From: JBEKCP01 sp049509515
Lineage (GTDB): Bacteria > Planctomycetota > Planctomycetia > Pirellulales > Thermoguttaceae
Assembly (NCBI GenBank): GCA_049509515.1
Contig: JBEKZV010000030.1
Coordinates: 1 to 64,000, forward strand
Direction of reading: 5' to 3'
Length of the DNA: 64,000 nucleotides
Shown here: positions 50,586 through 59,458 of the stretch, piece by piece
Numbering within the stretch: the first letter of the stretch is position 1
Layout of the letters: each line of letters opens with the position of its first letter
Position numbers and translations under genes: made by a program
Notes under the pieces: generated by a model
Told to the model about the DNA's origin: nothing
The model's input: only the letters and a program-made list of their open reading frames with translations
The model's database searches: none

Positions 50586-51366
50586 GGAACTCGGCCAGGG
50601 CCCGGCTCACCGCGGCCGGCTGCTCCAGCGGCGCCATGTGGCCGGCGGCGGGGATCTCGACGTAGCGGGCGCCGGGGACGGCCCGGGCGATGGCCCCCAT
50701 CTCTTCCGGTGGGGAGATGGCGTCTTGGCTCCCCACGATCACCAGGACCGGCAGGTCGATACGCGGCAGCAGGGGGGTGAAGTCGGGCCGGTCGGCCAGC
50801 CCGCGGGCGGCGGCCGCCAGCCCCCACGGGTCGCCCCCCAGGATCATCTGCCGCAGGGACTCGACCAGCTCGGGGCGCCGGGCCAAGGTGGCGGGCGAGA
50901 ACAGCCTGGGCAGCATCCCTTCGGCCAGCACGCCGGGGCCTTCGCATTCCACCCGGGCCGCCGTCTCGCGGCGCGCGGCGGCGGCCTGCGGCGTGTCGGC
51001 CGCCGCGCGGGTATCGCACAGCACCAGCCCGCCGAGCCGCCGCCGGTACAACTCGAAGAACCGCATGGCGATATATCCGCCCATCGACAGCCCGGCCAGC
51101 ACCACGGGCTCGGCCACTTCCAGGGCGTCGAGCATGGCAGCCAGGTCGTGGGCGAATTGGTCCATGGTCACCCGTCCGGGCGTCACCCCGCTTTGGCCGA
51201 AGCCGCGGAGATCGGGGGCCAGCACCCGCCGCCCCGGCGCGAGCGCGCGGACCTGCTCGTCCCAGATGGCGTGGGTGAGCGGAAAGCCGTGGACCAGCAC
51301 CAGTGGCCGCCCGCTGCCCTGGTCGCTCACCGCCAGATCGATGTCCCGCAGGCGGACGGTCTTCAT
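50554..51366 (-). CDS. Alpha/beta hydrolase
   Basis: This 270-residue alpha/beta-fold hydrolase, possibly an esterase or lactonase, has a complete triad: Ser94 in the nucleophile elbow GLSMGG, Asp215 in VGSQDAISPP and His243 in AAGHMAPLEQP. The oxyanion-type motif is LVHGFPLTHAIW. The closest resemblance is to 3-oxoadipate enol-lactonase-like or pimeloyl-ester-type hydrolases, but the substrate is open. Its ATG overlaps the stop of the TPR gene (ATGA), so it is translated with it. It converges with DUF2617. Confidence 0.93.
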   Translation of the reverse strand: MKTVRLRDIDLAVSDQGSGRPLVLVHGFPLTHAIWDEQVRALAPGRRVLAPDLRGFGQSGVTPGRVTMDQFAHDLAAMLDALEVAEPVVLAGLSMGGYIAMRFFELYRRRLGGLVLCDTRAAADTPQAAAARRETAARVECEGPGVLAEGMLPRLFSPATLARRPELVESLRQMILGGDPWGLAAAARGLADRPDFTPLLPRIDLPVLVIVGSQDAISPPEEMGAIARAVPGARYVEIPAAGHMAPLEQPAAVSRALAEFLTAAGRSTGS

Positions 51367-53525
51367 TGCGGCTTCGCCTTCGTCTCCCCCAGCGCCTTGC
51401 GGAAGAGGGCCAATTGCCGGGTGACCTGGCCGGAGTGCGGGTCGAGCTGGCTGGCCTTGGTCTGGTGCTTCACCGCCTTGGCGTAATCGCCCCTGGCGAA
51501 ATAGGCGCGGGCGAGCGTATCGTAGTAGCCGCCGGTGTCCGGGGCCAGCTCGACCGCCTTCGAGGCCGCGCGGACGGCCTCGTCCAGGTCGCCCTCCGTA
51601 TTGCCGACCAGCCAGGCGAGCTGGTTGTAGTTTGTGGGGTCGTCGGGTTCCTCGGCGATCTTCTGGCCCAGGTCGGTCGCCGCGGCGGCGATCAGCTTGC
51701 GGATTGTCTTGCGGTAGGCGCCGGGCGCATCGCTGAGGCGGTAGCAGGCTATGAGCACGTCCACGTCCGCCGCATCCTCGGCCAGGGCCCGCTCGAGCGA
51801 CTCGCGCTGCCGGGCCCGGTCGCCGTGGGCCTCGCAGTGGCAGGCGAAGAAGTAGTGCATCCGCGCGCGGATCTCGCCGAGCGTGCCGTGGAGGATGCGG
51901 GCCTGGGGGGGCCGATTGACGCCGGCGGCCTGGACCAGTTGTTGCAGGACTTCGCCGGCCTCCCGTTCCTCCCCCTGGTCGTGGAGCATCTCCGCCAGCA
52001 GCCGCTGGGCCTGGAACGTGCCGTCGCTGGTAGGCGTTCCGGCGGCGATCACGTGCTGATATTCGCGCTTCGCCCATTCCATCCGTCCGTGGTTCTGCAG
52101 ATGGACGGCGGCCGAGAGGTGCCGATACGCGTCCTGGGCCTGGGGCCGGCCGGGGGGGAAGAGCTCGACGCACCAGGACAACAACAGCCCGATCCTTGGC
52201 CCGACGAGTTCTTGCTGCGCCTTCTCGGGGAGGAGCCGGCTGGCCCTCTCGATGATGTTGGATGCCAGCCACAACACCATTTCCCGCGTCAGTCCCGGGG
52301 GCTCGCCGCCGGGGTACAGTGCGAGGGCCTGGCCGGCGAGCCGCTCGGCCCGGGCCGCGTCGCCCCGCGCTGCCCGGCCTTCGGCCAGCGCGTACAACAA
52401 GAGCGGTTCCTCGGCAATCTGCGACGCGAACTGCTCAGCCAGCGCATCCAGGGCCTTCCAATCCTTCTGGCCGGCGAGCCAATCCAGCAGGTTGCCGAGG
52501 GTCTCCGGGTTGCCCTGGTCCAACCGCACCAGGCGGTCCATAGCGGCCAGCAACTCGTCGCCGCGGCCGAGCTTCTGGAGCCAGGCGACCTGGATGCGGC
52601 GCAGAGCCGACAGGATCTCGGAACTGGACTGCGAAGGGGAGGCCTGCCACAGGGCTTGCTCCGCATCGACCAGGCGGCTCCACGGGCCGGACATCACGCT
52701 GGGGTCCTCGGCCGAGCGGGCCCACGTCAAGAGCCAAGTCGCGGCCGTCTGCCGCGAGCCCCCCAGGCCCGCGCGGAGCCGCTCGGCCACGTCCCTGGCG
52801 GGCGCCGCGGCGGCAAGAAAGTCGCCGTTGGCCGGACCGTCCCGCGGGACGCTGAGGCTGCCCAAGAGCAGCGTTGCCGCATGTTTCGAGAGCAGGGCCG
52901 ATTTCTCGTAGCGTACCAGGCGGCACAGGGCGGGCAGGCCCGCGGCCCTCGGCAGCTCGGCCAGCAAGGCCATCGTCGCCTGCCGCCGTTCGGCGTTCTG
53001 AAACTCGTAGTCGCGGAGGACTTGCTTCACCTCGGCCGGATCGCTCTCGTCGGCCCATCGGACCCGCAGCAGGGCCAGCAGCCGGCGGGCCCGGGCGGCA
53101 ATCTCCAGGTCCTCGCTCTCGGCGGCCTCGCCGAGAACGTCGACGGCCGCAAGACCCAACTGGGCCAATTGCTGCTCCGCTCTCTGCCGGCGGAAGTGGT
53201 CCCTATCGCCCAATTGCGCGACGAGGCGCCGCAACTGGCCGGGGGAGACTGCGGCCGGCGGGCCATCCGCCGCGATCTTGAGCGCGGGCTTCTCGGCGGC
53301 CAGCGCCCCGGCCGCCGGCACGGACAGAGCCGCCAGCGCCGCCAGGGTCGTGAAAAACCAATGTTTAGCGGGCGGGCTTGCCCGCCGTTGGGTGCGCGAA
53401 AAAAGCCATGCTGCAACGCGGCGGGCAGGGCACCGCGCGGGAGCGTGGTCGCCCGCTAAGCGAGGTGCGGGTCCGTCGCTTGCGCATCGGGGTCTACTTC
53501 TCATCCAGCAATTCCAGGACGGCAT
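51363..53525 (-). CDS. Secreted TPR-repeat protein, 5' end unclear
   Basis: The protein has a signal-like segment (FFTTLAALAALSVPAAGALA), an N-terminal HEAT-like helical part (about 90–230) and TPR units toward the C-terminus, clearest in TNYNQLAWLVGNTEGDLDEA and YYDTLARAYFARGDYAKAVK. It is probably a periplasmic scaffold. The start is a problem: no ATG, GTG or TTG in frame lies just before the signal segment. The only in-frame ATGs are 53525 and 53504, inside the upstream thioredoxin gene, and reaching the signal from there means translating a palindrome. A CTG in FFTTLAAL is the remaining option. The repeat at 53363–53461 may have displaced the true start. Confidence 0.7.
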   Translation of the reverse strand: MPSWNCWMRSRPRCASDGPAPRLAGDHAPARCPARRVAAWLFSRTQRRASPPAKHWFFTTLAALAALSVPAAGALAAEKPALKIAADGPPAAVSPGQLRRLVAQLGDRDHFRRQRAEQQLAQLGLAAVDVLGEAAESEDLEIAARARRLLALLRVRWADESDPAEVKQVLRDYEFQNAERRQATMALLAELPRAAGLPALCRLVRYEKSALLSKHAATLLLGSLSVPRDGPANGDFLAAAAPARDVAERLRAGLGGSRQTAATWLLTWARSAEDPSVMSGPWSRLVDAEQALWQASPSQSSSEILSALRRIQVAWLQKLGRGDELLAAMDRLVRLDQGNPETLGNLLDWLAGQKDWKALDALAEQFASQIAEEPLLLYALAEGRAARGDAARAERLAGQALALYPGGEPPGLTREMVLWLASNIIERASRLLPEKAQQELVGPRIGLLLSWCVELFPPGRPQAQDAYRHLSAAVHLQNHGRMEWAKREYQHVIAAGTPTSDGTFQAQRLLAEMLHDQGEEREAGEVLQQLVQAAGVNRPPQARILHGTLGEIRARMHYFFACHCEAHGDRARQRESLERALAEDAADVDVLIACYRLSDAPGAYRKTIRKLIAAAATDLGQKIAEEPDDPTNYNQLAWLVGNTEGDLDEAVRAASKAVELAPDTGGYYDTLARAYFARGDYAKAVKHQTKASQLDPHSGQVTRQLALFRKALGETKAKPQ
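53363..53461. repeat. GTTTAGCGGGCGGGC element, second copy
   Basis: The left 26 bases equal those of 23215–23240. The right end GCCCGCTAAG pairs only with the outermost bases, so the right arm has diverged. The element covers the codons just before the signal peptide of the TPR gene. Confidence 0.85.
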
Positions 53526-54048
53526 GTTCGATTTTCGGCAGATCGGCGCCTGTGACGGTCGTCCGCAGCCGGCCCTGGCGATCGTAGACCTTCAGGAACG
53601 GGATGGCCCCGCCTTCGATCTGGAACTCGGCGGCGGTCTCGGAGCCCGAGCCGTTGCGGGCCAGGAAGTTCTCCGTCGCCGTCGCGCCCTGGGCGGCCAA
53701 GAAGCTGCGGACCGCCGCGTCGTCTTTCGGATCGTCCAAGCTGACGCACACCACGCTCAGCCCCCGATCCGCATAGCGCCGCGCCAGGTCGACACTGTGG
53801 GGGAACAACTGCACGCACGGCGGGCACCAGGTGGCCCAGAAATCGATCAGCACCACGCGGCCGCGGTGCGTCTCCAGCAGGCGGTCGAGGGTCGGCCGGT
53901 CGGTCAGTCCCAACTGGACCGCTTCGACCGGCGGCGGCGACGGGCTGCTGCAACCCGTCAAGACGAGCGCGGCCAGGGCCAATCCCGCCGCGACGCCCAG
54001 CCCGCAGCGGGTCCAGAACGCCCGGTTTCTGCCGTTAGGTCCTCTCAT
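53494..54048 (-). CDS. TlpA/ResA-like thioredoxin lipoprotein
   Basis: This 184-residue envelope reductase has a lipobox ALVLTGC with lipidated Cys33, then a thioredoxin fold with the active site WATWCPPC (Cys75, Cys78). The cis-proline region GGAIPFLKVYDRQG is followed by LPKIEHAVLELLDE. TlpA-type proteins reduce disulphides for cytochrome c maturation or protein repair outside the cytoplasm. It lies 8 nt after the next redoxin gene and overlaps the annotated open frame of the TPR gene by 32 nt. The two thioredoxin-like genes are likely cotranscribed. Confidence 0.92.
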   Translation of the reverse strand: MRGPNGRNRAFWTRCGLGVAAGLALAALVLTGCSSPSPPPVEAVQLGLTDRPTLDRLLETHRGRVVLIDFWATWCPPCVQLFPHSVDLARRYADRGLSVVCVSLDDPKDDAAVRSFLAAQGATATENFLARNGSGSETAAEFQIEGGAIPFLKVYDRQGRLRTTVTGADLPKIEHAVLELLDEK

Positions 54049-54056
54049 ATTCGCGA

Positions 54057-54656
54057 TCAGTTCTTCTCATAGCGGATGCCGCAACCGTACTGCTGCGTGA
54101 CCGCCTTGGGCGGGGCCTTGCCGGCCAGCAGGGCGTCCAACGCGTCGCGGAGGAAGTGCGTCTTGACGCTCGCCGCGTCCTGCTTGTCGTCCACGGCCCC
54201 CATGTAGGCGATCTTCCGGTCCTTGTCCAGAACGAAGACGTGCGGCGTGACGGTGGCCCCGTAGTCGTGGCCCATCTTCTGCGTCGCATCGTAAAGGTAC
54301 GGGAAGTTGAATCCCTTCTCCTCGGCCCGCTTCTTCATCGGCTCGAGCACGTCGTCCGGGATGTTGTTGACGTTGACCGCCACCACCGCGACGCCCTGGG
54401 GCTTGTAGTCCTTCTGCAGGGCGATGAGGCGGTCTTCGAAGGCCCTGGCCACCGGGCAGTGGTTGCACGTGAACACCAGCACCACCAGCTTGGCGTCCTT
54501 GCAGTCGGCCAGGGCGTGCGGCCGGCCGTCGGTGCCCGGCACTCCGGACCAGGCGGGGCCGGCGTCGCCGATCTTCACCCCGGCGGCTTCGCAACCCGCT
54601 GCCGCCAGGACCACCGCCGCCGCAACCATCGACATTGTCCACCATGTGCGAGTCAT
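54057..54656 (-). CDS. Thioredoxin-like (AhpC/TSA-type) lipoprotein
   Basis: This 199-residue redoxin is of planctomycete type. An N-terminal hydrophobic segment (MVAAAVVLAAAGC) gives a plausible lipobox at Cys22. The active site is FTCNHCPVA (Cys64 and Cys67), with the typical context LVVLVFTCNHCPVARAFEDR. Family members also show NVNNIPDDVLEPMKKRAEE and PHVFVLDKDRKIAYMGAVDD. AGGAGG 8 nt upstream fixes the start. It should be a periplasmic or outer-membrane thiol peroxidase or reductase, paired with the TlpA-like protein behind it. Confidence 0.9.
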   Translation of the reverse strand: MTRTWWTMSMVAAAVVLAAAGCEAAGVKIGDAGPAWSGVPGTDGRPHALADCKDAKLVVLVFTCNHCPVARAFEDRLIALQKDYKPQGVAVVAVNVNNIPDDVLEPMKKRAEEKGFNFPYLYDATQKMGHDYGATVTPHVFVLDKDRKIAYMGAVDDKQDAASVKTHFLRDALDALLAGKAPPKAVTQQYGCGIRYEKN

Positions 54657-54686
54657 CGTTCGTGCCTCCTGTGGGTTGGGGTAACA

Positions 54687-54753
54687 GGTCTTCGGTCTTG
54701 GGTCTTAGGTCTTAGGTCTTAGGTCTTGGTGCCAAGGCCAAAGACCCAAGGCC
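54687..54753. repeat. GGTCTTAGGTCTT word repeat
   Basis: It is a tandem of GGTCTTGGGTCTTAGGTCTT, then TAGGTCTTAGGTCTTGG, followed by GTGCCAAGGCCAAAGACCC and CCAAGGCC. Left and right parts form a stem. The words and the GGTGCCAAG centre match 34699–34775. Confidence 0.85.
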
Positions 54754-54770
54754 AGAATGCCAACTTGGTC

Positions 54771-55226
54771 TCACACCGCCCGGCGCTGGCGCCTGGCCGT
54801 CTCCTCCATTGCGTCGATGTAGCGCCGCAGCCGCTCCACCTCGTCGCTCAAGTGACGGACCTCCAGCAGGTTGTTCACCCGGATGAGCAGGTCCAGCTTG
54901 TTGATCGGTTTGCTCAAATAGTCGTTGCAGCCGCAGGCCACTGCCCGCTCGATGTCCCCCCGCTCCCCCAGGGCCGTCACCATGAGGACCATGATATGGC
55001 GGGTGGCCGGGTCCCGCTTGAGCGTCTGGCAGACCTCGAACCCGCTGAGCTTGGGCATCATGATGTCCAGCAGGATCAGGTCGGGCTGGAACTCGGCGAC
55101 CACGTCCAGCGTCTGGCGGCCGTCGGAGGCGACGGCGATCTCGCAGTCCACGTCGCCCAGGTAGGCCTCCAAGAGCTCGACGTTGGGCAGGTTGTCGTCG
55201 GCGATCAGAATCTTGTTGGCGGGCAT
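54771..55226 (-). CDS. Stand-alone response-regulator receiver
   Basis: This 151-residue CheY-like protein has no output domain. The acidic pocket is Asp10/Asp11 (ILIADDNLPN), the phospho-acceptor Asp54 (LILLDIMMPK), the conserved Thr84 and Lys106 (YLSKPINKLDLL). After the receiver a short helix of about 25 residues (LSDEVERLRRYIDAMEETAR) looks like a coiled-coil linker ready for a partner. No histidine kinase is near. It resembles DivK-like regulators. It is flanked on both sides by palindromes. Confidence 0.92.
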   Translation of the reverse strand: MPANKILIADDNLPNVELLEAYLGDVDCEIAVASDGRQTLDVVAEFQPDLILLDIMMPKLSGFEVCQTLKRDPATRHIMVLMVTALGERGDIERAVACGCNDYLSKPINKLDLLIRVNNLLEVRHLSDEVERLRRYIDAMEETARRQRRAV

Positions 55227-55232
55227 GTTACT

Positions 55233-56546
55233 TTATCCAATATCCAATGTATCCGGCACACTCCGTGTGCCGTTGGCCAGCGGCACACGGAGTGTGCCGG
55301 ATACTTTCAACCCAGTTGGCACGGGGAACTGGCGGCACAGGTCCAGCACCCCGCCGCGGACCCGCGCCCCGCACGAGTCGTCGTCCGGGGCGCGGAGCAC
55401 CTCAAGGATCCAGCGGCCGATGGTCTGCATTTCCCGGCAGCCCATGCCGCGGGTGGTCAGGGCGGGCGTGCCGATCCGGATGCCGGAGGGGTCCATCGGT
55501 TTTCGCCGGTCGAAGGGGATCAGGTTCTTGTTGACGGTGATGCCCGACAGCCCCAGCGCCCGCTCGGCTACGGCCCCGGTCAGGCCCAGCGGGGTGACGT
55601 CGGCCAGGAGCAGGTGGGTGTCGGTCCCGCCGCTCACTAATTGTACGCCGCCGGCCAAGAGGACCTCGGCCAGGGTGTGGGCGTTGTCCACGATTTGCCG
55701 GGCATAGGCGCGGAAGGCGGGGGCCAGGGCCTCGCCCAGGCACACGGCCTTGCCGGCGATGACGTGCATCAGCGGCCCCCCCTGGACGCCGGGGAACACC
55801 GCCCGATCAACCTCGGCGGCATGACCCGCCTTGCACAGAATCAGGCCGCCGCGGGGACCGCGAAGCGTCTTGTGCGTGGTCGTGGTCACGTAATCGGACA
55901 CCCCGGTCGGGTTGTCATGCAGCCCGGCCGCCACCAGGCCCGCATAGTGCGCCATGTCCACCATCAGCCGCGCCCCGCAATCCCGGGCAATCTGGGCGAA
56001 GGCGGCATGCGGCACCTCGCGGGGATAGGCGCTCCCCCCGGTCACGATCAGCCGCGGGCGGTGCTCTCGGGCCAAAGAGGCCACTTGGTCCAGGTCGATG
56101 CGGTGCGTGTCCCGCCGCACCCCGTAGCTGATGAAGTGGTACAACTTGCCCGATAGGTTCAACTTCATCCCGTGGGTCAGGTGCCCGCCGTGGGCCAGGT
56201 CCAGCCCCAGCACGACGTCGCCCGGCGCCAGGAAGGAGACGTAAACCGCCGTATTGGCCTGGGCCCCCGCATGGGGCTGCACGTTGGCGTGCTCGGCGGC
56301 GAACAGGCGACGGGCGCGGTCCCGGGCAAGGTCTTCGGCCACGTCGACGAACTCGCACCCGCCGTAGTAGCGGCGTCCCGGATAGCCCTCGGCGTACTTG
56401 TTCGTCAGCACGCTGCCGACCGCCTGGCAGACGGCCGGGCTGGCGTAGTTCTCGCTGGCGATCATCTCCAGGTTGTCGCGCTGCCGGGCGACCTCGCCGG
56501 AAATGGCGGCCCAGACTTCCGGGTCCTGCTGCTGGAGGCGGTTCAT
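55233..56546 (-). CDS. glyA: Serine hydroxymethyltransferase with repeat-encoded tail
   Basis: This PLP enzyme interconverts serine and glycine with tetrahydrofolate. All signatures are seen: MIASENYASPAV, YAEGYPGRRYYGG, the PLP lysine Lys226 in TTTTHKTLRGPRGG, and FPGVQGGPLMH. The normal C-terminus of the family is reached at about residue 410 (LDLCRQFPVP). The frame then continues through the palindrome at 55249–55304, adding 27 residues (KVSGTLRVPLANGTRSVPDT) before a stop at 55233. The tail is thus not part of the conserved enzyme. No strong Shine-Dalgarno site precedes the ATG. Confidence 0.95.
   Translation of the reverse strand: MNRLQQQDPEVWAAISGEVARQRDNLEMIASENYASPAVCQAVGSVLTNKYAEGYPGRRYYGGCEFVDVAEDLARDRARRLFAAEHANVQPHAGAQANTAVYVSFLAPGDVVLGLDLAHGGHLTHGMKLNLSGKLYHFISYGVRRDTHRIDLDQVASLAREHRPRLIVTGGSAYPREVPHAAFAQIARDCGARLMVDMAHYAGLVAAGLHDNPTGVSDYVTTTTHKTLRGPRGGLILCKAGHAAEVDRAVFPGVQGGPLMHVIAGKAVCLGEALAPAFRAYARQIVDNAHTLAEVLLAGGVQLVSGGTDTHLLLADVTPLGLTGAVAERALGLSGITVNKNLIPFDRRKPMDPSGIRIGTPALTTRGMGCREMQTIGRWILEVLRAPDDDSCGARVRGGVLDLCRQFPVPTGLKVSGTLRVPLANGTRSVPDTLDIG
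55249..55304. repeat. 56-bp perfect palindrome, TATCCGGCACACTCC family, copy 2
   Basis: The 24-bp arms are identical to those at 49042–49097; the loop is TTGGCCAG. It lies inside the open frame of glyA, encoding residues about 415–433 of the predicted protein. Confidence 0.95.
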
Positions 56547-56627
56547 GGGGGGCTTTCTGAACGCGGCGAACGTCCGGAGAACAACGTACTCTGTATTCTG
56601 GGCTGGAGAGCGGCATCCGTCAACAGC

Positions 56628-57935
56628 CTACTTCGGCCGGACCCGCACCTCCAACTGCCCGGCATTGCCGGAGAGCTCCGCCGCCGAATGGTTGATCTTG
56701 AAATAGAGCGTGCCGGATTGTTCAGGGCGGAGGGTGGCTGAAAGGCCGACCACTGTCGGCCGCACGAAGGCCGAAGGACTGTCGGGCGACGGCCGGTCGG
56801 GCCGCACCACGGCCAGCAGGATTCCCAGCGGCCGGCCCTGGTAGTAACGGAGCGAGACGCCCCCCGGCTCGCACCACCAGGGCTGCGGCTTGGTGCCCAC
56901 TTGGTACCGGCCCGAGGCGGTCAGTCGATATTCGCTGCCCGCTTCCAACCGCAGGCCGGCGGACTGCCAGCCGCGGTCCGCAGCCACGCGGACGGTCGCC
57001 CCGGCGGCCGGACAGGGACGGCCCGGGGCAAAGTCGATCGCCGCGCGGCCCACGTCGTAGCCGTACTCGATCCCCGTGACGAACACCGCCCACTCGTCGG
57101 CGAGATCCGCCCAATCGGAGGCGAATCGCTGCCGGAAGCGGGCAGTGAAGTCGTACCGCAACAGGTCCTTCGGAAGCTCGCGGAAGCGGTCCCGGTAGCG
57201 GGGATGCCGGTCCAGGAACGCGCACAACCCCCAACACCAGCCGTAAGGCTCGGTTTCCAAGTGGGCCGTGGAGGAATAGTCCAGGATCCCCGGCAGCCGC
57301 ATCGCCCGGTGCCCCGCAACGGCGTCCTTGATGAGGCGGATGCGGCCCCACTCGGGGACCTCTTCGCGAGAGGCGGGCATGACGTTGAGGGTCAGGCGGC
57401 CGTCCGCCAGGCGGTGCGTGCCGAACATCTCCGCGGTCCCCTCGGCATACCACGGCGGCCCGTAACTGCCCAGGATCGTGTGCATGAAGCAGTGCGTCCC
57501 CTCGTGCAGCAGCAGGTGGCGGCGGTAGTAGTCGCTCGGCTGCTCGTAGAGCCACAGGTTGCCGCCCCGCGAATACCCGTTGCGAAACGGCGGCAGGCCG
57601 TCCGGCAGCAGGCCCGACTGGCGGAAGCGGGCCTTGTCCTTGATCAGGAAGCCGACGATCCGCCAGTCGTCGTGCTCGGCCGGGACGAGGTGGAAGTACG
57701 CGCACCACTGCGGGAATGCCTGGTCGAACAGCCCCGGCAGACGGTCGATCTCCGGCGCGTCCGGCAGATCGGTGTACAACACCAGCCGCTTGGCCGGCGG
57801 CAGCCGGCGGATGCCGGCGGCAGCGGCCTTCGCCTCGTCCACGGCGATCCGCGGCGGCTCGGCGGCCGCCGGCCGCAGCCCCAATGCCCCGAGGAGCAAC
57901 ACGGCGACGCAATATCGAACCTTCGGAAGGGGCAT
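56628..57935 (-). CDS. Secreted HExxH metalloprotease-like protein
   Basis: This 435-residue exported protein has a signal peptide RYCVAVLLLGALGLRPAAA. The zinc motif HEGTH (His144, Glu145, His148) occurs in RRHLLLHEGTHCFM, with a third acidic ligand candidate, Glu165 or Glu169, in PPWYAEGTAEMFGTH. This layout is like DUF1570/gluzincin-type proteins of planctomycetes. The last part (YRLTASGRYQVGTKPQPWWC, GVSLRYYQGRPLGILLAVVR) resembles a LecA-like galactose-binding domain. The start at 57935 was chosen because a TAGAAT box overlaps the ATG at 57944; either is possible. The substrate is unknown. Confidence 0.72.
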   Translation of the reverse strand: MPLPKVRYCVAVLLLGALGLRPAAAEPPRIAVDEAKAAAAGIRRLPPAKRLVLYTDLPDAPEIDRLPGLFDQAFPQWCAYFHLVPAEHDDWRIVGFLIKDKARFRQSGLLPDGLPPFRNGYSRGGNLWLYEQPSDYYRRHLLLHEGTHCFMHTILGSYGPPWYAEGTAEMFGTHRLADGRLTLNVMPASREEVPEWGRIRLIKDAVAGHRAMRLPGILDYSSTAHLETEPYGWCWGLCAFLDRHPRYRDRFRELPKDLLRYDFTARFRQRFASDWADLADEWAVFVTGIEYGYDVGRAAIDFAPGRPCPAAGATVRVAADRGWQSAGLRLEAGSEYRLTASGRYQVGTKPQPWWCEPGGVSLRYYQGRPLGILLAVVRPDRPSPDSPSAFVRPTVVGLSATLRPEQSGTLYFKINHSAAELSGNAGQLEVRVRPK

Positions 57936-58029
57936 ACACCCCATTCTACCATTTCTAGCGTCGCGTTGAGGCCCCCGGGCGCTGCTGCTTGCCCTGGGTG
58001 AGGAACTCCCCGATGGCCAGCCAGTGGCC

Positions 58030-59121
58030 CTAATCCCCAGTCCCGTTCTTCCTGGCCCGCAGTACGGGGTCGGCCGCCAGGGGCAGGCCCACGGCGCGGC
58101 CGGTTTCGGCCGCCTTGTAGATCGCCAGGATGATCTCGACGGAGCGGCGGCCCTCGGGGCCGTCCACCAGCGGGGCGGTGCCCGTGCGGATGGCCTCCAG
58201 CACGTCGCGGAACTGCCGGGCGTGCCCGTGGTGACCGATGGCCGCGGGGTCGGCCGCCCCGCCGCCGCTGCTGGTGCGGCCGGCCATCTTCCGCTGGATG
58301 GCGGCGTCGCGGGGCTTCTTCTTGGCGAAGTCCCACTTCACCAGGTCTTCTTCCTGCATGACGGCCGAGCCCTCGGTGCCGTGGATCTCGATCCGCTTCA
58401 GGTAGCCGGGATAGACGGCCGTGGCGGCCTCGATCGTGCCCAGGGCACCGTTGGCGAAGCGGACGGTGGCCACGGCGACGTCCTCGACCGCGATCCGCTC
58501 GTGGGCCAGCAGGGCGGTAGCGGCGCGGACCTCGGCCACCGGGCCCATCAGCCACGCCAAGAGATCGACGCTGTGGATGGCCTGGTTCATCAGCGCCCCG
58601 CCGCCGTCCAACTGCCAGGTGCCGCGCCATGCGCCGCTGTCGTAATAGGCCTGGCTGCGGTACCACTTGACGATGGCGTCGCCGAGCGTGAGCCGCCCGA
58701 AGCGGCCTTCCGCCATCGCCCGTTTCATCTCCCGGCTGGAGTCGTGGAACCGCGAGGGGAAGACGGTCGAGAGGACCACGCCCGCAGTGCGGCAGGCCTC
58801 GATGATCCGGTCGCAGCGGCCCAGCGTGATTTCCAGCGGCTTCTCGACGATGACGTGTTTTCCCGCCCGGGCTGCGGCCGCCGCCGGCCCGAGGTGCGCC
58901 CCGCTGGGCGTGCCGATCGTGACCACCTCGACCGCCGGGTCGGCCAGCATCGCGGGCAGCTTGTGGTACGCCCGGCAGCCGGTGGTCTCGGCCAGCCGGT
59001 CGGCTGCGGCCGCGACGTTGTCGTAGCAGGCCACGAGCTTCGCGCCGCGGACGTCGGCGATGGCCCGGGCGTGGAAGTTCGCGATCATCCCGCAGCCGAT
59101 GATGCCAAAACCTGTCGCCAT
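58030..59121 (-). CDS. Gfo/Idh/MocA-family oxidoreductase
   Basis: This 363-residue NAD(P)-dependent dehydrogenase acts on sugars or inositols. The Rossmann motif GIIGCGMIA (6–14) and the EKPL motif with Lys94 are seen. In the C-terminal domain Asp172 and His183 (LDGGGALMNQAIHSVDLLAW) fit the substrate site. AGGAGG with 6-nt spacing marks the start at 59121. Planctomycetes have many paralogues; the substrate cannot be told from sequence. The gene is alone, with the promoter in the gap upstream. Confidence 0.94.
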   Translation of the reverse strand: MATGFGIIGCGMIANFHARAIADVRGAKLVACYDNVAAAADRLAETTGCRAYHKLPAMLADPAVEVVTIGTPSGAHLGPAAAAARAGKHVIVEKPLEITLGRCDRIIEACRTAGVVLSTVFPSRFHDSSREMKRAMAEGRFGRLTLGDAIVKWYRSQAYYDSGAWRGTWQLDGGGALMNQAIHSVDLLAWLMGPVAEVRAATALLAHERIAVEDVAVATVRFANGALGTIEAATAVYPGYLKRIEIHGTEGSAVMQEEDLVKWDFAKKKPRDAAIQRKMAGRTSSGGGAADPAAIGHHGHARQFRDVLEAIRTGTAPLVDGPEGRRSVEIILAIYKAAETGRAVGLPLAADPVLRARKNGTGD

Positions 59122-59458
59122 GGGTGCCTCCTGGAGTTGCGGGCCATTATAAATCGCCCGCTCAAAAAAACAAACGGGGGCACCGTGCGGGCGCCGCGAC
59201 TCTCGCTTCGCTTTTTCTCTAGCCGGCCGAAACAAATTCTGGATGAATGGTCTTGCCCGTCAAGGCCGACTTTTCCTCAGCCCAAAGCGTGCTCCTCGCA
59301 CCATTGGAGACGACCTGTTTAGCGGCAGCAGGGCCCGGTGCACGGGCTCCCTTCTACTGGGCGAACTTCCCCAATTCAGGGTTCTCGGCCTGCACGTAGC
59401 CGGCATACCGCACGCTCACCGAGATGCCATGGTCCCCAATTCTACGGAACATTGAATG
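59122..59458. other. Intergenic gap upstream of the oxidoreductase
   Basis: No supported gene. A 32-codon minus-strand frame at 59354–59452 (ISVSVRYAGYVQAENPELGK) reads smoothly but has no other support. The CTCAAAAAAACAAACGG stretch near 59160 is AT-rich and may be part of the oxidoreductase promoter. Confidence 0.4.

Noticed and set aside
59354..59452. 32-residue minus-strand frame
   Set aside because: It reads smoothly but is too short, without ribosome-binding site or context, to claim as a gene.
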